64,000 bases of DNA from a bacterium (lineage in GTDB: Bacteria; CLD3; SB21): the NCBI GenBank assembly GCA_013360215.1, contig JABWCP010000005.1:62001-126000 (forward strand). Direction: 5' to 3'. The notes beneath the pieces are model-generated. The model saw only the letters and a program-made list of their open reading frames with translations, was not told the DNA's origin and did no database searches. Shown here piece by piece: positions 1-10,386 of this stretch. Position 1 is the stretch's first letter. Each line of letters opens with the position of its first letter. The position numbers were made by a program, and so were the translations under genes.

Positions 1-27
1 CTTTTTATCGGTTAAATCGCTGCAAAT

Positions 28-1689
28 TTATTTTTGTAAATTCCAAATTTTGGTATAACCCTCCGCTTCTTCCAGTTTTTTTAATTCAATGATGGATTTG
101 CGAAAAGCAGCCATCATATCTTCTTTGCGCACTACCCCATTGAGACTATTGGGATTGGATTTGACTTCTTCGGCATTAAACGGGGCACCTTTGCCGAGCA
201 CCGTACCGGTAACATATTGTGTGCCGACGAGATAACCATTGGGCGGTCCGAGCAACTGATACGTAAAAACCGGGTTAAGTACGACGTGATTATTTTCATC
301 CGTCGAAATCTGCAAATCCAGCGTCGCACTGATCAAACCATCCACACCCAATTCGCGCATCAGACGTGCATCGGGCCGGTCGCTGGCAAAAGTGGATGAA
401 ACCGACTTGAGTATCGAAGTTAGCGACGTAGGAAGAAGGTTTTTGGTGTTTTTATAACTGCGAACAATTTTGACCTGCGTGTTTTTATCTTCGATCGGTT
501 CCATCGCTGCATAGCCGGAAGCTTTCGTAACGCTTTCGACTGGAATCAACTCGATCTGATGTTCGTTTTTCAGTGCCGTTACAAAATCACTGTACATATT
601 ATCCAGCAGTTTATCCCAAAATTCGTCCGGTAACTGCGGAAATTCCAAAGTCGTAATTGTCGTAGTGGTTGTCGTGACTTCGACATTACCCATCGTTTGC
701 GTTGAACTAGAAGATTTCACATCGCGATGATAAATGGTTCCGCGTACAGAAAAGGAGGCTAACGCAAATTTTTTGCCCATGGATAAAGCGCGCCCGTAAT
801 AGGCATTGGGTTTATTGGCGGTGAAAGAAAAACCCTTCTCTTCGCCTGTAATCTGTACATTGCTTTTGCTTGGCGATTTGCCTTTGACCGTTACCGGCTT
901 TGTATCCCAGCTCGCGGATATCCCTTGATATCCACCGGTACCGGCATTGGGTGATAAATCATGTTCATAACGTTCGACACGAAGCCAACTGGCGCCTTCC
1001 CTAAAACTTGCAATGGAGGTACCGATCGCTTGATCTGAACTGGCCACGACTTGTGCGTTGACAAAAGCCTGGTGTGGTATGACGATTTTGTCTGCTGAAC
1101 GGCAAACCACCACATCTACAAACGACGTCGTACCCATCAAGTCCATCAGCATGCCGACTTTATACATCGTACGTTCGGAACCTTTGGGATTTTCCATTTC
1201 CAGAACAAGATCCTGCGTAACGTCTATTTCAGCACCATCGGCTTTACCGTTGATAGATTTAATGCGAACGGGATATGTAGGTTTTATCGTAAACTCGGCC
1301 TTTTGACCCGTTTTAGTTTCGATCGTTATTTTTTTGGGTGAGGTATCGCCACTATCCACAAGTTTGGTATATGCACCAAAAGCCACGTGCGACATCGGTG
1401 TACCATCCATAGCTACGACGCCGTCTATTTTATACATCCCGATACCATGTTTTTTAAAATTCATCACCGTTACTGCTGAACGACCTTCTTTCCATGCTTC
1501 GCCCATATAGGAAGTTTCCGTGCTTTTGACGGCAGCAGGATAAAGATTGCTAATATAATACACCGTCGTACCGCAGGCTTGCAAATCCGTCGTGGACTGC
1601 GTCATCAGGTTGCCTGCAAGTTTGCCGAGTTGAGCGCAGCCGCTCAGAAATAAAAATACTGAAGCGAAAAGTAGAAGTTTTGTTCTCAT
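28..1689 (-). CDS. Uncharacterised large lipoprotein
   Basis: I do not recognise this 553-residue protein. The N-terminus is a lipoprotein signal: basic MRTK, a hydrophobic stretch and the lipobox LSGC, with Cys18 as the lipidated residue, so it should be anchored in an outer or inner membrane leaflet and face the periplasm or surface. The rest has no transmembrane segment. A threonine-rich run lies near residues 330-340, and the C-terminal third reads like a mixed alpha/beta domain. The start is supported by an AGGA element a few bases upstream on the minus strand. It diverges from the MORN/beta-helix gene across a 408-base gap. Role unknown. Confidence 0.75.
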   Translation of the reverse strand: MRTKLLLFASVFLFLSGCAQLGKLAGNLMTQSTTDLQACGTTVYYISNLYPAAVKSTETSYMGEAWKEGRSAVTVMNFKKHGIGMYKIDGVVAMDGTPMSHVAFGAYTKLVDSGDTSPKKITIETKTGQKAEFTIKPTYPVRIKSINGKADGAEIDVTQDLVLEMENPKGSERTMYKVGMLMDLMGTTSFVDVVVCRSADKIVIPHQAFVNAQVVASSDQAIGTSIASFREGASWLRVERYEHDLSPNAGTGGYQGISASWDTKPVTVKGKSPSKSNVQITGEEKGFSFTANKPNAYYGRALSMGKKFALASFSVRGTIYHRDVKSSSSTQTMGNVEVTTTTTTITTLEFPQLPDEFWDKLLDNMYSDFVTALKNEHQIELIPVESVTKASGYAAMEPIEDKNTQVKIVRSYKNTKNLLPTSLTSILKSVSSTFASDRPDARLMRELGVDGLISATLDLQISTDENNHVVLNPVFTYQLLGPPNGYLVGTQYVTGTVLGKGAPFNAEEVKSNPNSLNGVVRKEDMMAAFRKSIIELKKLEEAEGYTKIWNLQK

Positions 1690-2097
1690 AGATGTAATCC
1701 TGTGGTTTGATGAGTTATATGCCTAATTTAAGATTAAACATGACGGTACAGATAACTATTAGAAGCAATTAACATACCACAATGAAACACTACTATAACT
1801 CATTGATGTTTTTACAAATGAAAAAAGGATGACTTAGTTGGCGTTACATAAACGCGACTATATCGATAAATAGTCTGTCGCCTTCAGCAGACACTCATAA
1901 AAAACATTCCGATGTATATAAAAAACTCACTCTCCATCGAGCCGTATTGTATATATAAGTGAATCTGAAATTTTAAAAATATGTCTTTCAAAAAGGCGAT
2001 TCATCCATTACTTTTAAACACCTCACGCATAATTTATAATTGATCCCCTTCTTTGCATTTCCTGATACCCAATATATCGGATTGAAAGGATCATCGT
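1690..2097. other. Divergent intergenic region, 408 bp
   Basis: This AT-rich stretch separates two divergent genes and contains no convincing coding frame. Two small inverted repeats are visible: GCGTT-N5-AACGC near 1840-1855, and GTCTG/CAGAC arms near 1873-1892. It must hold the promoters for the minus-strand lipoprotein and probably for the plus-strand MORN protein. I see no RNA gene in it. Confidence 0.5.
2012..2040 (+). promoter_or_regulatory. Possible promoter of the MORN/beta-helix gene
   Basis: A consensus -10 hexamer TATAAT lies at 2035-2040, 17 bases after a weak -35-like TTTTAA at 2012. It is about 57 bases upstream of the ATG at 2098, which has an AAAGGA ribosome-binding site at good spacing. 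Position and -10 are good and the -35 is poor, so this is a moderate guess. Confidence 0.35.
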
Positions 2098-4977
2098 ATG
2101 AAATCCACAATCGTATTTGTGTTGTTCTTGTCTTCCGTTTTATATGCTCAACGTACCGGTTGCGTGTCGGGCAACTGTGAAAACGGCGAAGGCACATACA
2201 TATGGAGTTCCGGCACTACGTATACAGGTGAATGGAAAAACGGCAAACAACACGGAAAGGGTAAAACGACATGGAGCGATGGCGAGTGGTACGAAGGGGG
2301 GTACAACATGGGAGAACGTACAGGATGGGGGGAATTTCGATGGAAAGATAAAACCTGGTATCGCGGTAGATTTTTGAATGGCCGCATGAATGGTTATGGA
2401 GAATATCATTTTGCATCCGGAACCACATATACCGGACAAATTCGTTTAGGAAAATTTAGCGGCGTTGGCACAAAATTGAAAAACGATGGCACCCGCGAAA
2501 TCGGATTTTGGAAGAATGATACTTATATGGGTTCACAGCGCCCTGTTTTGGTCGTATCATCACAAGGCCCTATAAAAAGCATTCAGGCTGCGATTGATTC
2601 GGCCACAGCCGGGGATGAAATCCTTATACGACGCGGCACATATAATGAGGCTATAGTAATCGACGGAAAAGAAAACATCACTATTCGCGGTGAAGGCGAA
2701 GCATGGTTGAAAGTTCCAACCGGCGACATCATTACCATCCGAAACTCTTCCGGGATCGCATTATTTAACATCAAAGGAATTCACGATACGCGCGATGAAT
2801 ATTTTGCCTGCGAAACTTCGGATGTGTTGGATATTGTACATTCCAAAAATATCATCGTTGCCCAATGTTTATTAGACGGATCCGGACAGATAGGACTCAC
2901 GGGATACCATGTTGAAGGATTATTGGTGAGCCATACGATCGTACAGAACTGTATTTTCGGAGGCATAGTCCTCGAAAACTGCGCCAATACAACATTACAA
3001 TACAATCTGATCATCGCACAAAAAGCCGCCGTAGACAAAGGCATGGATTGTATCGGTTTATCGCTTGTCTCTTGTAAAAATGCCGTCGTCAATCACAATA
3101 CGGTCGCCAAACTCATTGATTTTAATCCGGTATGGATTCGCGATTCGGAATCTATACTTTTCACCAATAACATCATAAGCCACAATACACTTAACGCCGA
3201 AAATCAGAGCGGCTTGATGCTCGGCGAAAATCAAACTTTAGATTATCACCGAAATCTCCTTTGGGATAATAAAACCCGGGACGGCAAGGAGATTAATTAT
3301 GATGCGTATGCTAAATCGTTTAAACCCCTAGATGACATAAATACCGACCCCTTATTTTTAAATCCTCAATCCAAACAGTTTGGTCTCAAGGCTTCATCGG
3401 GTGCGATAAATCAAGCAACGGACGGACTGGATATCGGCGCTGTCCAAACCAAACATCGCGGCAACCTGACGCCTAAAATCGCCGATCAAACGCCACCGCT
3501 AATAGTGTGGTCTGGGCAAAATTTTACAGATAAACAAAACATCACATTGCCGGACAGTACGATAAAATTTTCCGGACGACTGACGGATAACACGGAATTA
3601 GCAGGCATGATCATTGGCAATAAAACTGTATCTTTAAAAACGGACGGAACTTTTAATTCGGAAATCGCTTTAGAAGATGACATGGGCATGATACCTGTAC
3701 GCGCATGGGATATCTTTGGAAACGCGACCTACCTTGATATATTTTATCAAAAAGCATCAACACCTACGGCATCCGTCCAAACCGGAAGTGTGCCTCAAAC
3801 TATAACCGCAAGCCGGCCTACAACTTCTTCATCGGCAGTAAAACCTTCTTCCGCCGCACCCAATACTTCGACCGTAACTGTAACCTCCGATTGCAAAACT
3901 TCGGATGAATGCATTGAGCGTTCGTTTAAAGCGCAATCCATCGAAGAAGCTGTTTTATACGCCGAAAGTGCCGTACGCCTTTTAAAACCGACTGATGAAG
4001 AGGTAACTCAAAAAATGGCATATCGTATTCGCGCTGAAACATACTTGTATCAATTCAAAAAAAGTAACGATGCGGCGCTTGTCGAAAAAATCGAAGCGGA
4101 TTTTGAAAAAGCCATCAAGTTAGACCCTCAGGACGGTGTGCCGTATATAGGACTCGCAAAACTCTATGAAGCACAAAGCCAAGAATTGATGGTTGAAGAT
4201 CAGTTTGCACGCGGGCTGCAAGCCAATGCCAGTCCTGCGCTATTATATTATGAGCGTTCCCAATATTATATACGACAAAAAAAAGAATCGGCGGCTGATG
4301 AAGACTTAGACAAAGCCATAGAAATGCTGGGCGGAACTTCATATAAAGACGGTGTATATAAGATAACCGCCGGCGATCCTTCCGTCACCGACAAGGGAAA
4401 ATTTAACATGTATTATACCCGCGCCGAACGCCTTGTAAAAAAGAAAGATTATCAACGCGCGTATGCGGACTTGTCGCAGGCGATCAAGTTTGATCCTGAG
4501 AATAGCAATGCGTATTGGCTGCGTGCAAAAATCACCATTGATGTCGATCCCTACTACAAAAAACCGGAGCCGGCGCTGGCCGATCTCAATAAAGTGATCG
4601 AACTTTCACCGGATTTCGCCGACGCCTATTACTGGAAAGGCCAAGTGTTGCTGGCCAATTCACAAACCTATAAGGATCACAACATAACCATACAAACACT
4701 GATCAAGGCTTCCGAACTGGAACCGACTTTTTCGGATGGGTATGCCTATGCAGCGCACCTCTGTCTTGTGCAAGAACGTAATGCCGAAGCCGAGCAGTTT
4801 GCCTTTCTGGCCGTACAAAAAACTGATAAGAAAAACGCATTGGGCTTGGCACACTATGTCTTAGGATATACATACTCGTATAAGCGTGATCGTGAGAACA
4901 TGCTCAAGCATTTCCGAAAATCCGTCGAATATGGGTATGAAGAATCACAAAATGTTCTAAAAAGCATGGGGTATTAG
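2098..4977 (+). CDS. Exported MORN / beta-helix / TPR protein
   Basis: A 959-residue exported protein. Residues 1-18 are a signal peptide ending in YAQ. About 28-140 hold four to five MORN-type repeats (G-x-G-x-Y-x-W/F ... Y-x-G-x-W/F). About 150-430 resemble a right-handed parallel beta-helix (pectate-lyase/NosD type), opening with an IQAAIDSA...GDEILIRRGTY block and many N-N-x-I repeats. A low-complexity Ser/Thr/Pro linker near 555-600 leads to a C-terminal TPR array (about 610-959). MORN and TPR units usually mediate binding, and beta-helices often bind or cleave polysaccharide; no catalytic residues are evident. The next gene, another exported multidomain protein, starts 14 bases after its stop, so the two are probably co-transcribed. 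Function unknown. Confidence 0.8.
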   Translation: MKSTIVFVLFLSSVLYAQRTGCVSGNCENGEGTYIWSSGTTYTGEWKNGKQHGKGKTTWSDGEWYEGGYNMGERTGWGEFRWKDKTWYRGRFLNGRMNGYGEYHFASGTTYTGQIRLGKFSGVGTKLKNDGTREIGFWKNDTYMGSQRPVLVVSSQGPIKSIQAAIDSATAGDEILIRRGTYNEAIVIDGKENITIRGEGEAWLKVPTGDIITIRNSSGIALFNIKGIHDTRDEYFACETSDVLDIVHSKNIIVAQCLLDGSGQIGLTGYHVEGLLVSHTIVQNCIFGGIVLENCANTTLQYNLIIAQKAAVDKGMDCIGLSLVSCKNAVVNHNTVAKLIDFNPVWIRDSESILFTNNIISHNTLNAENQSGLMLGENQTLDYHRNLLWDNKTRDGKEINYDAYAKSFKPLDDINTDPLFLNPQSKQFGLKASSGAINQATDGLDIGAVQTKHRGNLTPKIADQTPPLIVWSGQNFTDKQNITLPDSTIKFSGRLTDNTELAGMIIGNKTVSLKTDGTFNSEIALEDDMGMIPVRAWDIFGNATYLDIFYQKASTPTASVQTGSVPQTITASRPTTSSSAVKPSSAAPNTSTVTVTSDCKTSDECIERSFKAQSIEEAVLYAESAVRLLKPTDEEVTQKMAYRIRAETYLYQFKKSNDAALVEKIEADFEKAIKLDPQDGVPYIGLAKLYEAQSQELMVEDQFARGLQANASPALLYYERSQYYIRQKKESAADEDLDKAIEMLGGTSYKDGVYKITAGDPSVTDKGKFNMYYTRAERLVKKKDYQRAYADLSQAIKFDPENSNAYWLRAKITIDVDPYYKKPEPALADLNKVIELSPDFADAYYWKGQVLLANSQTYKDHNITIQTLIKASELEPTFSDGYAYAAHLCLVQERNAEAEQFAFLAVQKTDKKNALGLAHYVLGYTYSYKRDRENMLKHFRKSVEYGYEESQNVLKSMGY

Positions 4978-4991
4978 TTAAGGTGTTTATT

Positions 4992-7900
4992 ATGAGCCGA
5001 TCATTTTTTCTTTTGAGTACAGGTTTAACCTTGGTTTGTTTTTCATTGTATGCACAAAATCTGTCGATCGAGCCACAGCTACAACCACCCGGAGGTGTCG
5101 GAGATATTGTATACAGCCCTGACGGTAAGTGGGTGGCGATAGGCGGGGCGGAGCTTCATTTGATGCATATCCCCTCTCAAAAGACAATGATGCTGACGCA
5201 TCACAAAAAAAACGTATTAGATTTCAACTTCAGCGCGGACGGGCATTATTTGGTTTCGAGCAACCCCGACGGCAATATCTACATCTGGGATATGAAAAAA
5301 GCGGCTCATATAACCACGCTGACGGATACGGCTATTGCCCAAAAAGTCCGTTTCACTCAGGATGGCCGTCATATCATCACTTGCGGACATTGGGGGATCC
5401 AGTTTTGGGATTGGTCTCTTCAAAAAATCACCAAAACATATACGCTCATAAAACCCGAGGAGTGGTCGGAATTCAGTCGTCGAGGAAGCTGCATAATGCA
5501 AGAACATTATGCGATCAGTCCGGATGGTCAATGGGCGGCGGCGGCGGGTGGCGGTTCGTGTTGGGAATTTACGTCCACACCGGAATACGGTTCCAACGTT
5601 AAAATGCCTCGATATTTTGATCTCAGTTTTTTCAGGGTTATTAATCTAGAAACCGGCGAGGCGCTTGATCAAATTCGTATCCCGAAAGAAATCAATTGGA
5701 ATGCTTTATCCCTCGGCAATAAAAAAATAGCCGTATCAGGTGAATTTCGTAAAGATGAAGCTTTAAAATACTCGATCCTTGTTTATAATCTTGAAACGCA
5801 AAGCATGTCTCGTCAATTGGATGCCGATACTAATCGCATCATCAATTTGACGCTGTCACCCGATGAAACAAAACTTGTGGGTGTTTCTTTGGTTGTCCGC
5901 GGGCTATTATCTGATAGAGGTAAGGTGTTTCTTTGGGATCTTACGAGGTCAAAACTCATCGGCGCCAACAAAATGGCCAGCCGAAAAGTTCATTTTTCAG
6001 CTGACGGGACATTAATGAGCAGCGGGTTTGAAACTTATCTGATTACGGCTCCCGTTCGATCGTTTCCAACAGGTATTTATATTACAGGAAGCGATTTTTC
6101 ATCAAACGTATATCATTTTGATCTAGATGAAAATAACGCACGCATCGTTTTTTCGGATCGCGAACAAGTGAGGACGTGGGATCTTCGACGCGGTGTGATT
6201 GAAAGAAATTTTATCGGTGAAAAAGATCAGACCATTCGAGGAGTCGGATTTACATCAAGAGGCCTCATTGCGGCCGGCTTCCGGGGTACCATTACGCATT
6301 GGGATTCATCAGGTGCCACTAAGCTGGTTACGATGCAACATCCTGTACTCAATCTAAAAAACGTTACACGCATCAATGATTCCGTATATGCATCCTATGG
6401 GGTCGGCATCCCGAGCCTCAACATGGATACTATTCGTTTTTGGAATATCAATAACGGTTCCTTACAACATTTTATAACTGCGCATTATGGCCAGTGCAAC
6501 GGATTACGTCTATCACCCGACAAAAAACTTTGGGTTTCTTTTGGCGGAGAGGAAAAAAATTCACCCAGCGGATCGGTTTGCGTGTGGGATGCGGTGACAT
6601 GGGAAAAGAAATACGATCATCACATAGGTGATAAAACCGTCGCCGTTATTCAGGCATTGCTCTATCCTGATAATAAAACAGCCGTGCTTGCTACCGACGA
6701 CGCCGAAAGATTAGTGATAAACTTAGAAACCGGAGTGATTAATCGTCGCATGAACGACAGCGGCAACTATGCTGTCACCATGGAATTGTCGCCGGATGGA
6801 CGTACTTATGCTTGCGGCAACGGCGGACCGTGGTTATTGGGCAGCAAAGATCATGATATCCGTATCTACGATGCACAAACACACCGGTTACTGCGTGTAC
6901 TCAAAGGTCATACGAACAAAGTCGAAAAAATTCAATTTACGCACGACGGACAACGGCTTGTAAGTTGCAGTTATGATGGAACGATTCGGTTTTGGAATTT
7001 GACCGACCAAACCTATATATCACTGATCGGCATCTCGGAAGACACCTACGCCGTGTTTGCTCATGACGGCAACTACCTCACATCCAAGCGAGGTCGCGAC
7101 CTGGTTGCATTTCGGAGCGGCATGAAGATGATGACTTTTGATCAGTTTGATCTTGTGTACAATCGCCCCGATATTATTCTGAGCCGACTCGGATATACGT
7201 CATCCGAACATCTGGCTATTTATAAACAGGCGTACGAAAAACGTCGAGCTAAAAACCCGCCGGCATCGGCACAACTCATGTTACAAACCGATGCTCCCGA
7301 TCTTACTATACATACCGATGCACCGCCGGAGGTTTCATCGCCCGATATCACTTTGCATATCCGTGCCAAGGATAAGAATAATATCCTCAGTACACTTAAG
7401 CTAAAAATCAATGATGTGCCGCTATATGGTCGCTCCGGATTAGATCTCCGAAGTCGGAATAGCCCTACGTATGAGGCCGATATCCCCATAACACTTAGCC
7501 TAGGCAAAAACAGAATACAAGTTTGGGTAACCAACGCGGCAGGCACCGAATCGATTCCTGAAACATTTGAAACCACCGTCACCGGATCGGCCGATTCATC
7601 GGACGTGATTTTAGTTTCTGTAGGTATTGCAAATTACAAGAACAGTGATTATAACCTCACGTATTCACGCAAAGACGCTCAAGAAATATCCGCCGTATAT
7701 GAAGCCTTACAAAAAAAAACCGGCGGCGGTTTTGAAAAAATACTACTGCTTGACTCTGCAGCAACACGTGAATCCATCTTAAATATCCGTAAAAAACTTC
7801 TTACCACCAAACCCAATGATCGTGTTGTGCTTTTTTTTGCCGGTCACGGTTTACTGGACGCTAAAACCGATTGGTATTTTGCCACCTACGATACGGATTT

Positions 7901-8519
7901 TGACAACCCCGCCAAACGCGGCTTGGCGTACAGCGCGATCGAGGATATTCTGGATGGTATCCCTTCTCGCCGGCGTATCGTATTCATGGATGCGTGTCAT
8001 TCCGGTGAAGTGGATACGGATTCGCCGATGCCGACCGCCAATGCCGACCGATCGGCCGCAACAATGGCTCGCGGCATAAAGAAAAAAATCGGCGATGGTG
8101 AAACCGTAACACAAGTTGTGAGTACACGCGGTTTTTTTTCTAAAAAATCGAAAACAACCGGGTTGCAAAATTCTTTTGAGTTGATGCGTGAAATCTTCGC
8201 CGATTTGCAAAACAGTATAGGCGCTACCGTTATTAGTTCGGCCTCGGGTACGGAAGTCGCACTCGAAGGCGATGCATGGAAAAACGGAGTATTCACGTTC
8301 ACCATACTGCAGGGACTGGCCTACGGCAAAGCGGATCTAGATCATGACGGTACTATCCGGTGCACCGAACTCCAGGCGTACGTGATCGGAACCGTAAAAA
8401 AACTTACCGATGGCAAACAATCTCCGACGGCACGTAAAGAAAAAGCCTTTGATGATTTTGAAGTAACCCGTTTTTTATCACCGGTGGATCCTGCGGTGTG
8501 GCGTGTATCGGGTTACTAA
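4992..8519 (+). CDS. Exported WD40-repeat, caspase-like (C14) protein
   Basis: I choose ATG 4992 over GTG 4983 because AAGG at about 4980-4983 is then well spaced. That gives 1175 residues with a signal peptide ending in LYAQ. Residues of about 30-680 hold WD40-type repeats (SPDG, FSADG, IRFWNL), enough for one or two propellers. About 760-855 look Ig-like. The C-terminus (about 865-1170) is a caspase-family domain: the catalytic His is in FFAGHG (His952) and the Cys in MDACHSGE (Cys1002), so the dyad is intact. A GTEVALEG...NGVFT segment matches the late part of C14 domains. WD40-caspase fusions are usually cytoplasmic; export to the periplasm or beyond is the odd feature. It probably shares an operon with the preceding MORN protein. 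The substrate cannot be told. Confidence 0.85.
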   Translation: MSRSFFLLSTGLTLVCFSLYAQNLSIEPQLQPPGGVGDIVYSPDGKWVAIGGAELHLMHIPSQKTMMLTHHKKNVLDFNFSADGHYLVSSNPDGNIYIWDMKKAAHITTLTDTAIAQKVRFTQDGRHIITCGHWGIQFWDWSLQKITKTYTLIKPEEWSEFSRRGSCIMQEHYAISPDGQWAAAAGGGSCWEFTSTPEYGSNVKMPRYFDLSFFRVINLETGEALDQIRIPKEINWNALSLGNKKIAVSGEFRKDEALKYSILVYNLETQSMSRQLDADTNRIINLTLSPDETKLVGVSLVVRGLLSDRGKVFLWDLTRSKLIGANKMASRKVHFSADGTLMSSGFETYLITAPVRSFPTGIYITGSDFSSNVYHFDLDENNARIVFSDREQVRTWDLRRGVIERNFIGEKDQTIRGVGFTSRGLIAAGFRGTITHWDSSGATKLVTMQHPVLNLKNVTRINDSVYASYGVGIPSLNMDTIRFWNINNGSLQHFITAHYGQCNGLRLSPDKKLWVSFGGEEKNSPSGSVCVWDAVTWEKKYDHHIGDKTVAVIQALLYPDNKTAVLATDDAERLVINLETGVINRRMNDSGNYAVTMELSPDGRTYACGNGGPWLLGSKDHDIRIYDAQTHRLLRVLKGHTNKVEKIQFTHDGQRLVSCSYDGTIRFWNLTDQTYISLIGISEDTYAVFAHDGNYLTSKRGRDLVAFRSGMKMMTFDQFDLVYNRPDIILSRLGYTSSEHLAIYKQAYEKRRAKNPPASAQLMLQTDAPDLTIHTDAPPEVSSPDITLHIRAKDKNNILSTLKLKINDVPLYGRSGLDLRSRNSPTYEADIPITLSLGKNRIQVWVTNAAGTESIPETFETTVTGSADSSDVILVSVGIANYKNSDYNLTYSRKDAQEISAVYEALQKKTGGGFEKILLLDSAATRESILNIRKKLLTTKPNDRVVLFFAGHGLLDAKTDWYFATYDTDFDNPAKRGLAYSAIEDILDGIPSRRRIVFMDACHSGEVDTDSPMPTANADRSAATMARGIKKKIGDGETVTQVVSTRGFFSKKSKTTGLQNSFELMREIFADLQNSIGATVISSASGTEVALEGDAWKNGVFTFTILQGLAYGKADLDHDGTIRCTELQAYVIGTVKKLTDGKQSPTARKEKAFDDFEVTRFLSPVDPAVWRVSGY

Positions 8520-8581
8520 GCATTATAGCCCCGCGTATTTCGGTCATCAGGATTCTTCCAAGGGTGTTGATTTTCTGCGTT

Positions 8582-8596
8582 CTAAGTGTAACTTAG
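8582..8596. repeat. Small perfect palindrome upstream of ettA
   Basis: CTAAGT-GTA-ACTTAG is a perfect 6-bp inverted repeat with a 3-base loop, in the 128-base gap before ettA. It could be an operator or a small hairpin in the leader. No T-tract follows it, so it is unlikely to be a terminator. Confidence 0.3.
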
Positions 8597-8647
8597 GGGC
8601 GATTCAAAAAACACGGTATTTGTTTTTATCAATTTTAACGAGCGGAT

Positions 8648-10321
8648 ATGAGCGACAATAAGATTATTTTTTCGATGGTCGGCGTGGGCAAAGTGCACAA
8701 GCCCAACAAACAAGTGCTCAAAGATATATATCTTTCTTTTTTTTACGGCGCCAAAATCGGCGTACTCGGTCTCAACGGCGCAGGTAAATCTACGCTGCTT
8801 CGTATCATCGCAGGAACCGACAAGGATTACCTCGGTGAAATCACAGCACAGAAAGGCATCCCCTTCGGTTATTTGCCGCAGGAACCGGAACTTGATCCGA
8901 ACAAAACGGTAAAAGAAATTGTCCAAGAAGCGGTTGCCGATACGGTAGCTTTGGTGCGTGAATACGAAAAAATAGCCGAACAAATGGCGGATCCCAATGC
9001 GGATTTTGATACACTTTTAGAAAAACAAGGTAAACTGCAGGAAGAAATCGAGCATAAAAACGCATGGGATCTTGACAGCCGCCTTGAAATGGCTATGGAC
9101 GCGCTGCGTTGTCCGGAAAGCGACACACCCGTCAAGGTTCTGTCCGGTGGCGAACGTCGCCGCGTCGCCTTGTGCCGCCTGCTTCTGCAGGAACCCGATG
9201 TGCTCTTGCTGGATGAACCGACCAACCACCTCGACGCCGAATCCGTGTATTGGCTGGAACAACATTTAGCTCAATACAAAGGCACTGTCATTGCTGTCAC
9301 CCACGATCGTTATTTCCTCGATAATGTCGCCGGTTGGATACTCGAACTCGATCGCGGCGAAGGTATTCCTTTCGAAGGCAATTATACCTCGTGGCTTGAA
9401 CAGAAAAAGAAGCGCCTTGAAGTCGAAGAAAAGCAGGAATCCAAACGCCAAAAAGCTTTGGCTGAAGAGTTGGAGTGGGTGCGAATGAATCCCAAAGGTC
9501 GCCACGCCAAAAGTAAAGCACGTATTTCGGCGTATGAAAAAATGGTCAATGAACAGAATGAAAAGCGTAACGAAGAAATGGAAATTTTCATTCCACCCGG
9601 ACCGCGCCTCGGCAATGTCGTCATCGAAGCAAACGGCGTTGGCAAATCCTACGATGATCATTTGCTTTATGAAAACATGAACTTTTCGCTGCCACCCGGC
9701 GGTATCATCGGCGTGATCGGACCCAACGGTGCGGGTAAAACCACATTATTCCGTATGATTACCGGTGGAGAAAAACCTGACGCCGGCTCGATTCGAATCG
9801 GCGAAACCGTCAAACTGGGGTATGTAGATCAAAATCGTCCACTGGATCCCAATAAATCGATTTGGGAAGAAATCAGCGGCGGCGAAGAAACGCTGATGCT
9901 GGGTACCCGTGAAGTCAATTCGCGTGCCTATGTAGCGCGATTTAACTTTAGCGGTTCGGACCAACAGAAAAAAGTCAGCATGTTATCCGGCGGCGAGCGC
10001 AACCGCGTTCACCTTGCCAAGATGCTCAAAGAAGGCGCCAATGTACTGCTACTTGACGAACCTACAAACGATCTGGATGTCAATACACTGCGCGCACTGG
10101 AAGAAGCGCTTCTGGAATTTGCCGGATGTGCCGTGGTGATTTCCCACGACCGTTGGTTTCTTGATCGTGTAGCGACGCATATCTTAGCATTCGAAGGCGA
10201 CAGCCAGGTAGTTTGGTTTGACGGAAATTTTTCGCAATATCACGAAAACTTCAAACAGCGCATGGGTATCGACGCCGATCGCCCGCACCGTATCAAGTAT
10301 AAACCGCTAATGCGCGGATAA
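8648..10321 (+). CDS. ettA: Energy-dependent translational throttle protein EttA
   Basis: An ABC-F protein of 557 residues, the family's usual length (E. coli EttA is 555). It has two complete ATPase cassettes with Walker A motifs GLNGAGKST and GPNGAGKTT, two LSGGE signatures and two LLLDEPTN Walker B motifs. Between them lies a charged helical linker (about 240-310), the family's P-site tRNA-interaction motif. There is no membrane domain. EttA binds the ribosomal E site and gates the first elongation step according to the ATP/ADP ratio. The match runs end to end, including the C-terminal R-I-K-Y-K motif. It is followed by a strong terminator and seems to be a single-gene unit. Confidence 0.95.
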   Translation: MSDNKIIFSMVGVGKVHKPNKQVLKDIYLSFFYGAKIGVLGLNGAGKSTLLRIIAGTDKDYLGEITAQKGIPFGYLPQEPELDPNKTVKEIVQEAVADTVALVREYEKIAEQMADPNADFDTLLEKQGKLQEEIEHKNAWDLDSRLEMAMDALRCPESDTPVKVLSGGERRRVALCRLLLQEPDVLLLDEPTNHLDAESVYWLEQHLAQYKGTVIAVTHDRYFLDNVAGWILELDRGEGIPFEGNYTSWLEQKKKRLEVEEKQESKRQKALAEELEWVRMNPKGRHAKSKARISAYEKMVNEQNEKRNEEMEIFIPPGPRLGNVVIEANGVGKSYDDHLLYENMNFSLPPGGIIGVIGPNGAGKTTLFRMITGGEKPDAGSIRIGETVKLGYVDQNRPLDPNKSIWEEISGGEETLMLGTREVNSRAYVARFNFSGSDQQKKVSMLSGGERNRVHLAKMLKEGANVLLLDEPTNDLDVNTLRALEEALLEFAGCAVVISHDRWFLDRVATHILAFEGDSQVVWFDGNFSQYHENFKQRMGIDADRPHRIKYKPLMRG

Positions 10322-10352
10322 TATCAGAATTTAAGATTACATAGAATGTTTG

Positions 10353-10386
10353 AGCCCCGTTTGAAATTCAGATGGGGCTTTTTTTT
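10353..10386 (+). terminator. Rho-independent terminator after ettA
   Basis: AGCCCC at 10353-10358 pairs with GGGGCT at 10374-10379 around a 15-base loop and runs into a T8 tract. It sits 30 bases after the ettA stop. The same stem, slightly longer, recurs after the next gene. Confidence 0.85.

Noticed and set aside
8648-10321. An ABC transporter ATPase for a drug exporter
   Set aside because: It has two fused cassettes, a P-site-tRNA linker, no membrane partner and near full-length identity of motifs with EttA.
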